Of a stretch of 64,000 nt of DNA, positions 19,590-31,779 are shown in pieces (positions within the stretch are counted from its first letter, which is position 1; each line of letters starts with the position of its first letter). The translations under genes were made by a program, and so were the position numbers. Under the pieces are notes generated by a model. It was given only the letters and a program-made list of their open reading frames with translations. It made no database searches and was not told the DNA's origin. The stretch is from positions 170,204,516 through 170,268,515 of the forward strand of contig OX465281.1 of assembly GCA_949987705.1 (NCBI GenBank), in the 5' to 3' direction. Source of the stretch: Thereva unica. Its lineage: Eukaryota > Arthropoda > Insecta > Diptera > Therevidae.

Positions 19590-22420
19590 GGATGCACTGT
19601 CAAAATTTCAGCCCTTCAGCTTCAGAGGTTTGGGTTAACCCCATTTCATCCCCTTAGGGGATGAATTTCGAATACTCGCCTCTTAGTGGATGTCCATGTC
19701 ATTATAGGGATGCACTGTCCATATTTCAACCCTGTAGTTCCAGTAGTTTGGTAAACCAAATTTTAGCCCTTTAGGGGATGAATTTCGAAAAATCGCTTCT
19801 TAGTAAATGTCCACGATGCACTGTCAAAATTTCAGCCGTTTAGCTCCAGCGGTTTGGCTTAACCCCATTTAACCCCCTTAGGGGATTCAATCGTCCCTAA
19901 GTGGATGCCCACGTCATTGTAGTGATGCACGGTCAAAATTAGAGCCCTCCAGCTTCAGCGGTGTGGGTTAATCCCATTTCACCCCATTAGGGGATAAATT
20001 TCGAAAAATCGCTTCTTAGTGGATGTCCACGTCATTAAGGGGATGCACTGTCAAAATTTCAGCCCTATAGCTCGAGCGGTTTGGATAAACCCCATTTCAC
20101 CCCCTTAGGGGATGAATTTCGAAAAATTGCTTTATAGTGGATGTCCACTTCATTATAGAGATGCACTGTCCAAATTTCAGCCCTATAGCTTTAGCGGTTT
20201 GTAAAAACCCCATTTCACACCCTTAGGGGATGAATTTCGAAAAATCGCTCTTTAGTGGATGTAAACGTCATTATAGGGATGCACTGTCAAAATTTCAGCC
20301 GTATAGCTTTAGAGGTTTGTATAAAGCCTATTTCACACCCTTAGGGGATGAATTTCGAAAAATCGCTCTTTAGTGGATGTCCACGTCATTATAGGGATGC
20401 ACTGTTAAAATTTCAATTCTATAGCTCCAGCGGTTTGGATAAACCCTATTTCACCCCCTTAAGGGATGAATTTCGAAAAATTGCTTTATAGTGGATGTCC
20501 ACGCCATTATAGAGATGCACTGTCAAAATTTCAGCCCTATAGCTCCAACGGTTTGGATAAACCCCATTTCACCCCCTTAGGGAATGAATTTCGAAAAATC
20601 GCTTTTTAGTGGATGTAAACGTCATTATAGGGATGCACTGTCAAACTTTCAGCCCTATAGCTCCAGCGGTTTGGGTAAACCCGCTTAGGGGATGAATTTC
20701 GAAAAATCGCTTCTTAGTGGATGTCCACGCCATTATATGGATGCACTATCAAAATTTCAGCCCTATAGCTCCAACGGTTTGGATAAACCCCATTTCACCC
20801 CCTTAGGGGATGAATTTCGAAAAATCGCTTCTTAGTGGATGTCCACGCCATTATAGGGATGCACTGTCAAAATTTCAGCCCTATAGCTCCAACGGTTTGG
20901 ATAAACCCCATTTCACCCCCTTAGGGGATGAATTTCGAAAAATCACTTTTTAGTGGATGTAAACGTCATTATAGGGATGCACTGTCAAAATTTCAGCCCT
21001 ATAGCTCCAGCGGTTTGGGTAAACCCGCTTAGGGGATGAATTTCGAAAAATCGCTTCTTAGTCGATGTCCACGCCATTATAGAGATGCACTATCAAAATT
21101 TCAGCCCTATAGCTCCAACGGTTTGGATAAACCCCATTTCACCCCCTTAGGGGATGAATTTCGAAAAATCGTTTCTTAGTGGGTGTCCACGCCATTATAG
21201 GGATGCACTATCAAAATTTCAGCCCTATAGCTCCAACGGTTTGGATAAACCCCATTTCACCCCCTTAGGGGATGAATTTCGAAAAATCGCTTCTTAGTGG
21301 ATGTCCACGCCATTATAGGGATGCACTGTCAAAATTTCAGCCCTATAGCTCCAACGGTTTGGATAAACCCCATTTCACCCCCTTAGGGGATGAATTTCGA
21401 AAAATCGCTTCTTAGTGGATGTCCACGCCATTATAGGGATGCACTGTCAAAATTTCAGCCCTATAGCTCCAACGGTTTGGATAAACCCCATTTCACCCCC
21501 TTAGGGGATGAATTTCGAAAAATCACTTTTTAGTGGATGTAAACGTCATTATAGGGATGCACTGTCAAAATTTCAGCCCTATAGCTCCAGCGGTTTGGGT
21601 AAACCCCATTTCACCCCCTTAGGGGATGAATTTCGAAAAATCGCTTCTTAGTGGATGTCCACGCCATTAGAGGGATGCACTGTCAAAATTTCAGCCCTAT
21701 AGCTCCAACGGTTTGGATAAACCCCATTTCACCCCCTTAGGGGATGAATTTCGAAAAATCGCTTCTTAGTGGATGTGCACGCCATTATAGGGATGCACTG
21801 TCAAAATTTCAGCCCTATAGCTCCAACGGTTTGGATAAACCCCATTTCACCCCCTTAGGGGATGAATTTCGAAAAATCGCTTTTTAGTGGATGTAAACGT
21901 CATTATAGGGATGCACTGTCAAAATTTCAGCCCTATAGCTCCAGCGGTTTGGGTAAACCCCATTTCACCCCCTTAGGGGATGAATTTCGAAAAATCGCTT
22001 CTTAGTGGATGTCCACGCCATTATAGGGATGCACTGTCAAAATTTCAGCCCTATAGCTCCAACGGTTTGGATAAACCCCATTTCACCCCCTTAGGGGATG
22101 TTCGAACAATCGCTTCTTAGTGGATGTCCACGCCATTATAGGGATGCACTGTCAAAATTTCAGCCCTATAGCTCCAACGGTTTGGATAAACCCCATTTCA
22201 CCCCCTTAGGGGATGAATTTCGAACAATCGCTTCTTAGTGGATGTCCACGCCATTATAGGGATGCACTGTCCAAATTTCAGCCCTATAGCTCCAGCGGTT
22301 TGGATAAACCCCATTTCACCCCCTTAGGGGATGAATTTCGAAAAATCGCTTTTTAGTGGATGTCCACGCCATTATAGGGATGCACAGTCAAAATTTCAGC
22401 CCTTTAGCTCTACCGGTTTA
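19590..22420 (+). repeat. 118-bp tandem repeat array (about 25 units)
   Basis: Units begin GGGATGCACTGTCAAAATTT, contain TTTCACCCCCTTAGGGGATG (a short palindromic CCCCTTAGGGG core) and end near CACGCCATTATA. The left third is diverged; units from about 20740 on are nearly identical. Two subtypes alternate: AACGGTTTGGATAAA with CCACGCC, and AGCGGTTTGGGTAAA preceded by GTAAACGTC. The second subtype recurs near 20613, 20955, 21537 and 21892, giving a higher-order period of about three units in places. A few units lack about 16 bp. Confidence 0.95.
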
Positions 22421-22616
22421 AGTTGTGCGTTGTCTGTCAGTCAGTTACTTTTTATACAATAGAAAAAAATCCCCTTGCAACTTATTGAACCCCATTTCAC
22501 CCCCTTCAACCCTTTTGTTCTCCATAAAAAGTAGCCTATGTCCGTCTCCAAGGTCTAAACTATGTCTGTTGCAAATTTCATCAAAATCGGTTTAGTGGTT
22601 TAGGCGTGAAAGCGTA

Positions 22617-22618
<2 letters not shown>

Positions 22619-22681
<63 letters not shown>
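22619..22681 (+). repeat. (ACAG)n microsatellite
   Basis: About 15 perfect ACAG units just before the GTTACTTTCGCATTTATAAT tail of the repeat element. This tetranucleotide run is usual in this repeat family. Confidence 0.95.
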
Positions 22682-22709
22682 GTTACTTTCGCATTTATAA
22701 TATTAGTAA

Positions 22710-22711
<2 letters not shown>

Positions 22712-22752
<41 letters not shown>
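22712..22752. repeat. (TA)n microsatellite
   Basis: A pure TA run follows the GTAAGGA tail, as at 19212 on the other side of the element. Confidence 0.93.
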
Positions 22753-22756
<4 letters not shown>

Positions 22757-23514
22757 CACTTATTATTCTTTTGCTAAAATGAACCTCAAGGATCGCGCTT
22801 TCGTCTGCAGGAGCTTCCAGAAGAGAATGAATAAAATAGAGATGCCGGAAATTGGATCTTCGATAAACACGATGGGGGACGGAACAGGAAACGGCAAGAT
22901 CGCAAGATCACTGAACTTTGAGTTCGGTGATCGATAGTGTTCCAACTGATCGTGTTTATCGTGTGGGAGGTGGTTGTGTGACTTTGCGTAAAACTTGGTA
23001 ATTAAGTATATGCGGTCACCACACATTTGAATACTAGACTGATATCTGGAATGAGGTTCGAACATTATATTTTTGAAAAGTGATTCGCCAATTTGCTAAT
23101 CACTCTACACTACTATTACCATTGTACTTACACCCCTACAACGCCTTGTTCATACATCCCTGTAGGCCAGACGGCTTGAAAATACTCAGCAGTTTGTCCA
23201 GTGGTTTGTCGCTTAGACTTGAAGGTTCGTGTAAGGATTCTTTTAAACAAGAGCTCTTGCTCCTCGCTATGGGGGGATACTCACGGAATACATGGAGGGT
23301 AGACTCATCTTCCTCACGGAAAAGCTGGCAAGCTTATTAGGGCTTAGGTAGCCCTAATTAGGCATCTCGGCTTAATCGGCTAATTATAGGGTACCAAAGT
23401 TCCACTTAGATCTGGTCTTCACCTAACGGACGGTGCTGGTGCCTGCGCCACAGCCTTCTCGCGATTCACGAGGCATAATACTATGATGAGGCTGTAACTC
23501 CAAGGCTTGTTTAA
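22753..23514. other. Unassigned spacer
   Basis: No supported gene. Short open frames (61-100 codons) on both strands overlap each other and show no domain. A direct repetition GGGCTTAGGTAGCCCTAATT near 23340 forms a small palindrome. Confidence 0.5.
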
Positions 23515-23700
23515 ATAAATGAACTCATACAACATCCATGAGCTCCAATGCGAGGTTCACTGCCTCCTCCTCATGCATCCTCTACACATCTGTTTGCAAG
23601 CTAAATTTACTACTAGACATTTCACCATAACGTGAAGGATATGGTGGACTGGTAGGGTGACACCTAAACTTAAACTTTCACATAAAGATAAGGTGGGGCC
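23515..23700 (+). pseudogene. LINE 3'-end fragment, diverged
   Basis: Resembles 15670-15884 of the plus-strand jockey-like LINE: AACATCCATGAGCTCC against AACATCCAAGAGTTCA, then ACTACTAGACATTTCACCAT against ACTGCTAGACATTGCACCAT, and GTGGACTGGTAGGGTGACAC near the end. It is a 5'-truncated, older copy of the same family's C-terminus and 3' UTR. Confidence 0.7.
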
Positions 23701-26100
23701 CTCCGCCCTTCCTATCGCACATAAGTAATAATTTAGGATTGTTTGGTAACTAAGCCAACAAGTGTCTTGATACCATTTCAGCTACGCCCCCCAAAAATAT
23801 CTTGGCCGCGATAAAAGACTGCACTGAAAGGAACCTGGTTAATGCTCAGTATGTTTCATCATTATCCCTTCGTCAGCTCTGAACCGATGAATGCAATGTC
23901 TTATTAAGCCAGCACCAGCGGCCCCAGGGTCTCTTGCCAGTATAGCGTACACACCTGTTTGAATGGCAGTTGCTAGGGTTTCTTGGTTTGACATGTATCT
24001 GTTTTGAAACGATAGTCACCCCAGCAATACTTTACGAAAAAGTCCAGATTAGCCAGTCTTTGTATGTGTACGGAAAGCTGCTCAAGTTTTGAGATCTTAA
24101 AGGACATGCAGTCTGAAAGCGTCCTCGCTTCCAGAATCTTTTCTGTAATGTTGATTATTATATAATATCCTCGTCCAAGACCAGCGCCAAGGTGGGCATT
24201 CCATTTCAGCCGCACCGCCACTTTTATTGTAAATTTCTCTACCTCCTGGCGGAGAGGTGCCACATTGGGGAGAGTCTACAGCGCTGATATCGGGGATGTG
24301 CGGGTGACGAATCTTAGTCTATTAATTTGTATAAAAGTTTACAGTTCTGGTATCTCCTTCGCCATATTCCACCCTCTCTCGCTGGGCCTATTACGCACCT
24401 GAGAACTTTTTTATCAAACCTATTGACCCTATGTCCAGGGTCATAGTCCAAGCCTAGCTACCATAGCAGTAATGCGATTACTGTTTGCAGAGTTAAGGTA
24501 AATTTACATGTTCGACGTTTTTCTGCCCCGCCGCTCTTTTTTAAGATTTTAACCAATCAGAAATCATTTAGGTCACGTCTTATTAAGCTCTCTAAACAAA
24601 ATCGTGCAGACTTTCCTTGTATGGAATGGAACATCTTTGTTTTGATTTCTCTATGATACAACATATAAAATACAATATTCAATGTACAACATTCAGGTGA
24701 AGCTAATATAAAGTGAATAAAAAGTAAAGACGTCCCCGACTTTGAAGAATTACTCTCAATCCGCGCAAAGGTGTTTCACATCAAAAAGAGTGGAGGGCGA
24801 GCGAAAGGTTCGGGTGCTAATAAAATGAGAATATAGGTAAAGAGTCAAACCCTTTTTTACATTTGGAAAGACTCGTAGTTTGAATAAACTGATACTTTAT
24901 CAAGTCAATCCCACTTTTAATAACAAACGACCAGCATTACAATTCTAATTTTATGGAATCAATATTTAATAGTATGTTAATAATCGGTATGCATAGATTA
25001 AAACAGAGAGACTGCTTTTTATAACTTGGAATGGAGATGAATAATCGATGCCTGAGAATGTTCCGTGTATAAACATTATCAAAACGATTTTTTCTCTTAT
25101 CGTGTGACCTTGGAGGGCAAAAAAACGTCTCACTACTCAGGACTTATTGTTTATTAAAAACGACTGACGTTTCGCATAATCCGAATTCGATCCGATCCGA
25201 TTTGAATTTATTATCCAAGAAATTGTGTTTCTGGCTTGGCGAAATTTACATTAAAAACACCGTAAAACACATTAAAGCTGGACTTTCTGTAGTGCATGGT
25301 AGTAGTATTTCGTGTATGAAATCTATTACTTCACCAATTCATTTATTTGGTGATATATGCCCCAGAAGAAAATTTTTCCTACAGAATCAGCTTCTGCCCT
25401 GACTAAACCCCCAAAAAAGGATTCGGCAACACAACCATCTTTTGCTTAAACTATAACACCCAAAGGATAATTCCACTCGGAAGCAACTGCTTTTTTACAT
25501 TGCTGAAATCTCGAGCAATTAATCGAAAGACGAAGTTTACATTAATTCGCCCTGTTATATCCGAGCGGGAAATGGCGTCCTTCAATAGCCGTGTTTGAGT
25601 AGTCTTTAAAAAGCTGGCAGCGTTCCAGTTCCCATACCAGTTCCATACACTTTTTAACATTTCATGTCGTTGCAGGGATTATACCTTTTTATGCTCCTTA
25701 AAAAGCGTTCTAGGAGCATTAGAAAAACGCTTTTTAAAAAAGAAATATTTATGGACGTCGGTGGATATGTGATCCGGTATCGAAAAGCTTTTATTTTGTT
25801 GATCTTTCGCGATTGCCTTTGCTTGCTAAGCTCTAGCGTAGTTTTACTAAAGCAGTCCCCCAACTAAACTCTAACCACGTTCACAGCTACTTATCCTCCG
25901 TATCGAACGAGAGGCGGTCCATTAAGAATGCTTATGTCCCACATATGTCAATATAATTGCCATTTTCTTCGTTCTATAAAACTTATGAAACCTCCAGTAA
26001 TGCTTTATCGGGAGCATATTTAACAGCGCTCAAAAGAACAGCGATTCCAATTTTTCCAGTTGGGATGCTACAGAATTGAAACATGGAGGCTCACACATGG
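23701..26100. other. Unassigned degenerate sequence
   Basis: About 2.4 kb with no gene I can support. It contains a strong hairpin at 25698-25737 (TTAAAAAGCG and complement around a 20-base loop). Small open frames near 25200-25860 overlap in opposite directions and look random. Confidence 0.5.
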
Positions 26101-26466
26101 GTAGGAGACATGCTAAATTCCCTTGAAAGGAAGATTTTGAGAAGCATAATATGGCCAATTTGTCAGGAAGGGACATGGAGACTCAGATATAACAGCGAGT
26201 TATATCAAATCTATGACGACATAGAATAAGTGACGTTCATAAAAGTCAATAGATTTTGCTGGGCTGGACACTTCGAGTGCATGCCAGAAGACAAAGCAGG
26301 AAAGAAGGTCTTCACTGGCATTATCGAGAAGAAGAAAAGATGGAAGGATGCGGTTGCAACAGATGCAGAGACATTACTCCACACATCGAACTGGAGAGCT
26401 TCGGCCAGAAATCGGGAAGACTGGAAGAGAAGATTAGAGGAAGCCAAGGCTGTAGTTAAGCTGTAA
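26101..26466 (+). pseudogene. LINE ORF2 C-terminal fragment
   Basis: Plus-strand codons give LERKILRSI near 26125, then after an in-frame stop FCWAGHFECMPEDKAGKKVF and DWKRRLEEAKAVVKL. This is the cysteine-containing tail seen at the C-terminus of endonuclease-RT LINEs of the type found at 61393 (WAGH...R/CM, W...EEAK). The RT core is absent. Inactive fragment. Confidence 0.75.
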
Positions 26467-27095
26467 TTACATTTTAAGAATGAGATAATACTGAAAGGCA
26501 AATTGTTCCTACAGAACCAGCTATCGCCCTAGCTTAAACCCCCAAAGAAAAAGTAGCAACAAAACGACCAGCTGCCCAAACCAATTTTCCCAAAGACAAC
26601 CACTTTTTGCTCATACTGAAATCACCAAAGGCTAATTTTCCCCAGAGAACCATTTTTTGCCCTAATTAAACCCCCGAAAATCTATCGATTGTCTACAATT
26701 CATTCAAACAGCGCCTACAAATTTTCATGATTTTTTTATATGGTGGCAATGTCCAAAATTCGACCAAAATCAACTGTAGATGCATGTTTCCATCCTCTAT
26801 CGATTACAATTAGTTTCAACCGGTTATCTAATTTCCATCACTTTGAGCGATGAAAGGGGGTTGAGCTGCAGGCCTAAAACTCAAACCTACAAATATGTAG
26901 CTCTAGCTAAAACTCCTAAGTGGATTTGGGGTACTTCCTCTCAACCAGCCTGTCAATGTCAATTCGCCTCAATTCCTTACATTTTTCGGTCCCATATCGA
27001 AACACAGAAAGTTACTCTAGCGCGACTAACAAAGTTTCTTTCAAAAAAGTTGTAGGTAACATATTTTTATAGTTACCTCCAAATTTTTGTATGTA
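26467..27095. other. Unassigned sequence with short near-repeats
   Basis: No gene. Around 26500-26670 a phrase of the type CCTACAGAACCAG...CCC(T)AGCTTAAACCCCC recurs two or three times in degraded form, and also at 25378-25410, suggesting a decayed dispersed repeat. Confidence 0.45.
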
Positions 27096-27250
27096 GAGGT
27101 CGCGCCAAAAGAGTTGATGCCGAGAATGTCGCGTTTTCCATGCGCAGTAGAATCCCCGCATGCCGTTCCCAATTCTCGCAATTTTTATTTGTGTGCAGCT
27201 TTAATTTCCCCAGCTGCGCGCTCCGGCATCAACTCTTTTGGCGGGACCTC
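27096..27250. mobile_element. 155-bp MITE, TA target sites
   Basis: Inverted repeats of 27 bp with one mismatch start GAGGTCGCGCCAAAAGAGTT (27096-27122) and close at 27224-27250. TA flanks both ends (27094-27095, 27251-27252). Size and TA duplication fit a Tc1/mariner-type MITE. Non-coding. Confidence 0.85.
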
Positions 27251-27339
27251 TACCCAAAATCATGTTTTGCAGAGTTTTCCTTTGTTTCATTTTACCCTTT
27301 TTTTATCCGGACTATGCACACACATTTTTTTTATTAAAA

Positions 27340-27371
27340 GGCGTTGCAACGCACGCGGGTTTTTGCTAGTA
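27340..27371 (-). repeat. Inverted head of the RTE/SINE-tailed repeat
   Basis: The complement reads TACTAGCAAAAACCCGCGTG then CGTTGCAACGCC, matching 19222-19255. It is a head-only or heavily decayed copy in opposite orientation; the body to its left is not recognisable. Confidence 0.7.
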
Positions 27372-28093
27372 AACAATAAAATGAACCCTTCTGAAGTGTC
27401 GGAGATGAGCGTCAGCTTTCAAGCATTTTACTTCAATCTACGGACGAAACGTCAGGATTTCACTAAGCAAAAAATTTATTCAGTCTGATTCCCCTCTGGA
27501 AGTAAAAAGTCTCCCCATTCACGAATGAAGCGAGACTTTATCCACTGATTCAATATCATGCAAATTTGATAAAGTCTTGTGATCCCTTGATAACATCATT
27601 ACTGATGCTCTTCACCCTACTCCATGTTGGTTAGCATTTAGTTTTTTTTTGCGGAGTTTACAGGACTTTAAAGCAGTAGCTACTCGAGCCCAGCCCCTAC
27701 CTAACTTACGCAGTTTTTATGATTCGGACACAAAAAGGTAGCTTCTGATGAACTGATAGGTATCGAAAATCGAACGTATTTCACCCCCTTTGCCTTTTTT
27801 GGGACTATCTAATTGTTATCTACTTGTTTCAAATTCAATATTGCCCACCTAGGGGCTTGACGCTCAGACCTCACGAATAGGGTAAATCCCTGAACAGGAA
27901 TGGGGTTCCCCTTTAATCAGTCTGGGCTGGTAGGTAATTTATGAAGTCCTTTTATTGGTTTAATTTTAATGATAAGAGTGTTCATAAAAAATTTATTTAC
28001 TACTCATGACGCAATCTAAATCTAAAATAGCATCTTCGAGGGTGGAGTGGATAAACTTTTTATAGTCTGTTTTTTTAAGAGCTTAACGCATTA
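27372..28093. other. Unassigned spacer
   Basis: No gene or element boundary recognised. AT-rich sequence with no long open frame. Confidence 0.5.
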
Positions 28094-28269
28094 GGCTGGT
28101 CGTCCACTGGAAGCGTATTCGAGCGGCTACGCGCTTCGGCTACATGAGCGGCTTCAGGCGGCTACAAGCGGCTCTGAGATACGCGGCTACACGCTACAGG
28201 GGTCGTCCACTGTAAGCTTTTCATGCTGCTCAGTTTGAAGTGAATTTGACATAATAATTTTTATTCCAG

Positions 28270-28685
28270 GAGAGATATTTGATAATTATAGGGAGTGTAA
28301 TAATCGTAGAACCTTGTGTCAAGGATTAAATTGTGGCTTCTGATGGTGCCTACCTACAGTAAAAATTTCATGAAAAAATAATGGTAACTTTTCGAGTAAA
28401 TCTCAAAAATGAAAAACACCTGTTTCACGAAAAAAGGTTGAACAAGGTCCACAGTGGTCCTAGAATTTTTTTTTGTAGGCCTAATTTATTCGCAAGGATT
28501 TGCTCCACAACTCCATTTTCCTGAAATGTATGATAGGTTTGATTTAATAACTTAAAAACTCGTTTGAAATCCGAAACTCGAAAAGTTACCATTATTTTTT
28601 CATGAAATTTTTACTGTAGGCAGATACAATTTAATCCTTGAACACTAGGTTCTATGATAATGACACTCCCTATAATTAAATGTCA
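28270..28685. repeat. Imperfect inverted repeat, 120-bp arms
   Basis: 28275-28400 pairs with 28560-28680: AATTATAGGGAGTG, AAGGATTAAATTGT and CATGAAAAAATAATGGTAAC occur in both arms in inverted order. The arms differ by small indels (about 20 bp near 28345). It is a palindromic MITE-like unit inside the 28199-29119 unit. Confidence 0.75.
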
Positions 28686-29162
28686 AAAAAATTGTCATTT
28701 TTAACGGTTTTTGAATTTTTCTGCAAAAAGTTGTTGACCGACTTCAATGGTGCAAAACTCATATTTTTCGTCTTTTTAAGCACTATTATGTAGTATTTTT
28801 TGTTTTCTAAAACAACAATTTTTTCGTACCTAAAAAGTGAAAAAAACTGGTTTTCGCTACTATTATTAACTTTTTTCCACCTTTTCTCCTCGACCTTTTT
28901 ATCAAAAACACATTCATTGAATTCCTACAATTTTTCTCTTAATTATAGCGTCAAGAAATCGCAGGGTAGATTTATTTTATTTTAAATATAGAAAGCTTTG
29001 GAGAAAATTATTTCCTGATTCGAGCGGCTACACGCGACCGATCCAAAATAATTTGGATTCGCGCGGCACGCTCGAATACGCCTATAGCCGCCCGCTCGAA
29101 GTCGCTTGCAGTGGACGATGTTTGTATGAACTTCTTTATGTTGGATCTGTCGCGCATAGCCG

Positions 29163-30087
29163 CACAGTGGGGCCCGCTCATAGAAGGTTCTGCTCAAAAC
29201 TCAATTTTCAAAATGTGGAAATTTTTCAAAAAAATTGTATCATCGTAGTTGTAATAATGTATCAGATCACGTGTAAAAATATTAAGTCGCTGACTGCTAT
29301 GAGTCAGCGAGCGCATGAGCATAAAGTTCATAGTTTAGGCAAAATAATACTTCTGCGAAAAATGAATACCAGTTTATGCGCGAAATAAAAACATTAATTT
29401 CTAACGTTTAACGATAAAATCTATGAAAGTATTATGTCGGTGATCAAGCAAGGTATGTTAATTCTTATTTAATTTTGTATTATATAATAAGTTCATTGGT
29501 TTATGATACAGGGCTTAAAATTTGTGGTAGTGTATATTTTTTCGTAGGAGGTTCTTTAAATGATATTTTCTCGAAAACGCGCAAAGTTCTATTGCTAATT
29601 TTTTCGATTAACTAATGTACAAAGCCTTCCGTTTATAATAAAAAAAGATTCAAAAATAGAACTTTGCGCGTTTTCGAGAAAATGTCATTTAACAAATCGC
29701 CTACAAAAAAATACACACTACCACAAATTTTAAGCCCTTTATCATGAACCAATGAACTTATAACATAATACAAAATTATAGAAGAATCAAAATACCTTGC
29801 TTGATCACCGACATAACACACTTCCGTAGATTTCATCGTTAAACGTTAGAAATTAATGTTTTTATATCGCGCATAAACTGGTATTCATTTTTCGCAGAAG
29901 TATTATTTTGCCTAAACTATGAACTTTATGCTCATGCGCTCGCTGACTCATAGCAGTCAGCGACTTAATATTTTTACACGTGATCTGATACATTATTACA
30001 ACTACGATGATACAATTTTTTGCAAAAATTTCCACATTTTGAAAATTGAGTTTTGAGCAGAACCTTCTAGGAGCGGGCCCCACTGTG
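29163..30087. mobile_element. 925-bp palindromic foldback element
   Basis: Two arms of about 450 bp (29163-29610, 29630-30087) are inverted copies starting CACAGTGGGGCCCGCTC. They differ by small indels and substitutions. The centre near 29620 has almost no loop. The CAGTGG...CCACTG termini could be hAT-type but no clean 8-bp duplication is visible. A 106-codon open frame in each arm is a palindrome artefact. Confidence 0.75.
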
Positions 30088-30334
30088 AGCCGCTCGTAGC
30101 CGCTCATGTAGCCGAAGCGCGTAGCCGCTCGAATACGCTTCCAGTGGACGACCAGCCTTAATGTTATTCGTTTTTCCACCAAGAAAAAATGAAAATAAAA
30201 ACTATTGCATCTGGTTAAGAATTAGATCGCGTACAACTGGTGCGTGTTCAAACTTTGTCAGGCAGATTCCTAGTCACTATATGATGAACCAAAGCTTCCA
30301 TTTCAAAACTTTATGTAGTTTCTTGAATAAATAT

Positions 30335-30808
30335 CTGATAAGCTCCTGGTGTACTATTTGCCTGTACCTGTAGTAACCTTCTCAACTGTTGGTTAATAAC
30401 GTTCCTAATTTTTATAATTCTTTGGACATTGAGCTCCTTTCTCTTAAAGTCTTCTTGCCCAAAACAACCTATTTTTAATTTGCTGTTACATCCCATGTTA
30501 TGTTCAGCACTCTTGACGAAAGCGGTAAAAACATTTATAATATTCAAATCTCTTGCACAAATCATATCTAACATATGATGGATTCCAAAAACGACCTCTT
30601 ACTTGGAGGCAATTTTAACTTACAAAATGTTAAATGGATATCTTGCGATAATGCCGATAACTACCTTCATGAAAACAACCTTAATTCTAGGGAATCCAGT
30701 TTTCTCAATTGCTTATTTTCATGCGGTTTGTATCAAATGAGCAGTGTGAACAATATTTTAGGAAGGCGGTTAGATCTTGTATTTTTTTCCGACTCAGACA
30801 ACATGAAT
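30335..30808 (+). pseudogene. Jockey-like LINE copy 2, 5' piece
   Basis: Homologous to the minus-strand LINE at 8820-11280: LLLGGNFNLQNVKWISCD, then SFLNCLFSCGLYQMSSVNNI and GRRLDLVFFSDS in the endonuclease. Several stops precede 30575. The frame ends abruptly after DSDNMN at 30808, where the large palindrome starts. It resumes past 35562. Confidence 0.85.
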
Positions 30809-31779
30809 CGGCAGGCCTCTGAGATTGCCTCCCCCTTAGCAACATGCAACAAATTCGAGTTTCTAGCTACACAAGGAGGCGAACGTGGTCATGGTCCGCA
30901 GCACAAGACATGCGGTGAGTTTGTCGATAAGGAAGCTAGAATTTTAGGGGGGCAAGGAACGGAACTGACAACAGAATGTTTCTCGCAACATCTTTCTTTC
31001 TGTCTCATTTTTCAAACGTTTGCCTCTAGCGCTACATTGAAGGATTTCCCTGATGCTTTGAATTTTAACTATTTCTTAGAACATTCCGTGTATTTTTTTT
31101 AATGACTGTCTGAGATTCACTATCAATTTCACTTGATTTCAAATTTTTGGTGAGAGGATTTGCGATATTTTTAAAATAGGTACTTGGTTGAGGTTTTGGT
31201 TAGGACTTTTTTTTCTGGTATTTCGGTATTGACTAACTCGATTGATTTTAGAAACGAATTTAGGTAATTATTCTTTATTTTATTTTAGCTGAATTTTCGC
31301 TATTGGCTTAAAATGTTGGGTTTTGGCTTTTGTTGTAGGTATATTGTGGGTGTAGATTTTTGGAGACATTTTTTATAAAAAATGCCACAAAGTCGCACAA
31401 CCTGAAGAGTTGCAAAGCGCATAAGTGCTTTTCATAAATGCTTGTACAATTAAATCCCCACCCACAATAAAAAATCGTACGTCTGCTCAAAACAATTCGA
31501 TCGTAATTGTTTTGGTAAAAACAAATTAAAAATAGGTTCAATACCTTCCTTGTTATTTGAAAACTCTTCAATTAATGAAAATGAGGAAAGGCTTCATGTC
31601 AAGTCAATTTTCAGGGAAAACGTATGACAGGAGGAATTCAGTCTCGGACTTGTAATTACAGGATTTATCCGTTTTAGAGTCCCCTTGTCAACAGTTAAAT
31701 ATTGAGCCGGTAAATATATATGTACATATACTGCAAACAAGATGTTTGGAAGATGAAAAAAAGTATGTATATTACAACC

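Larger units (their letters stand above)
19224..22714 (+). mobile_element. RTE/SINE-tailed repeat with satellite core
   Basis: The head ACTAGCATAAAACCCGCG and the tail TTTCGCATTTATAATATTAG TAAGGAT match the start and end style of a repeat family common in insect genomes, with the conserved AATCGGTTTAGTGGTTTAGG segment followed by (ACAG)n. Between them lies a large tandem array. The element encodes no protein. An inverted, truncated head of the same family occurs at 27340-27371. Confidence 0.7.
28094..30157. mobile_element. Harbinger-like TIR element with nested foldbacks
   Basis: A perfect inverted repeat of about 60 bp begins GGCTGGTCGTCCACTGGAAG at 28094 and closes at 30157. TTA lies directly outside both ends. 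A 3-bp TTA duplication and GG...CC ends fit PIF/Harbinger. The termini are packed with the motif GAGCGGCTAC and variants. Two further units are nested: 28199-29119, bounded by weaker copies of GTCGTCCACTG, and a foldback at 29163-30087. No transposase is visible. Confidence 0.7.

Noticed and set aside
19590..22420. A CRISPR-like array
   Set aside because: Units are contiguous 118-bp tandem repeats without unique spacers, in a eukaryotic repeat element.
30311..30574. Minus-strand 87-codon frame near the LINE copy 2 start
   Set aside because: It is antisense to recognisable LINE endonuclease sequence on the plus strand.
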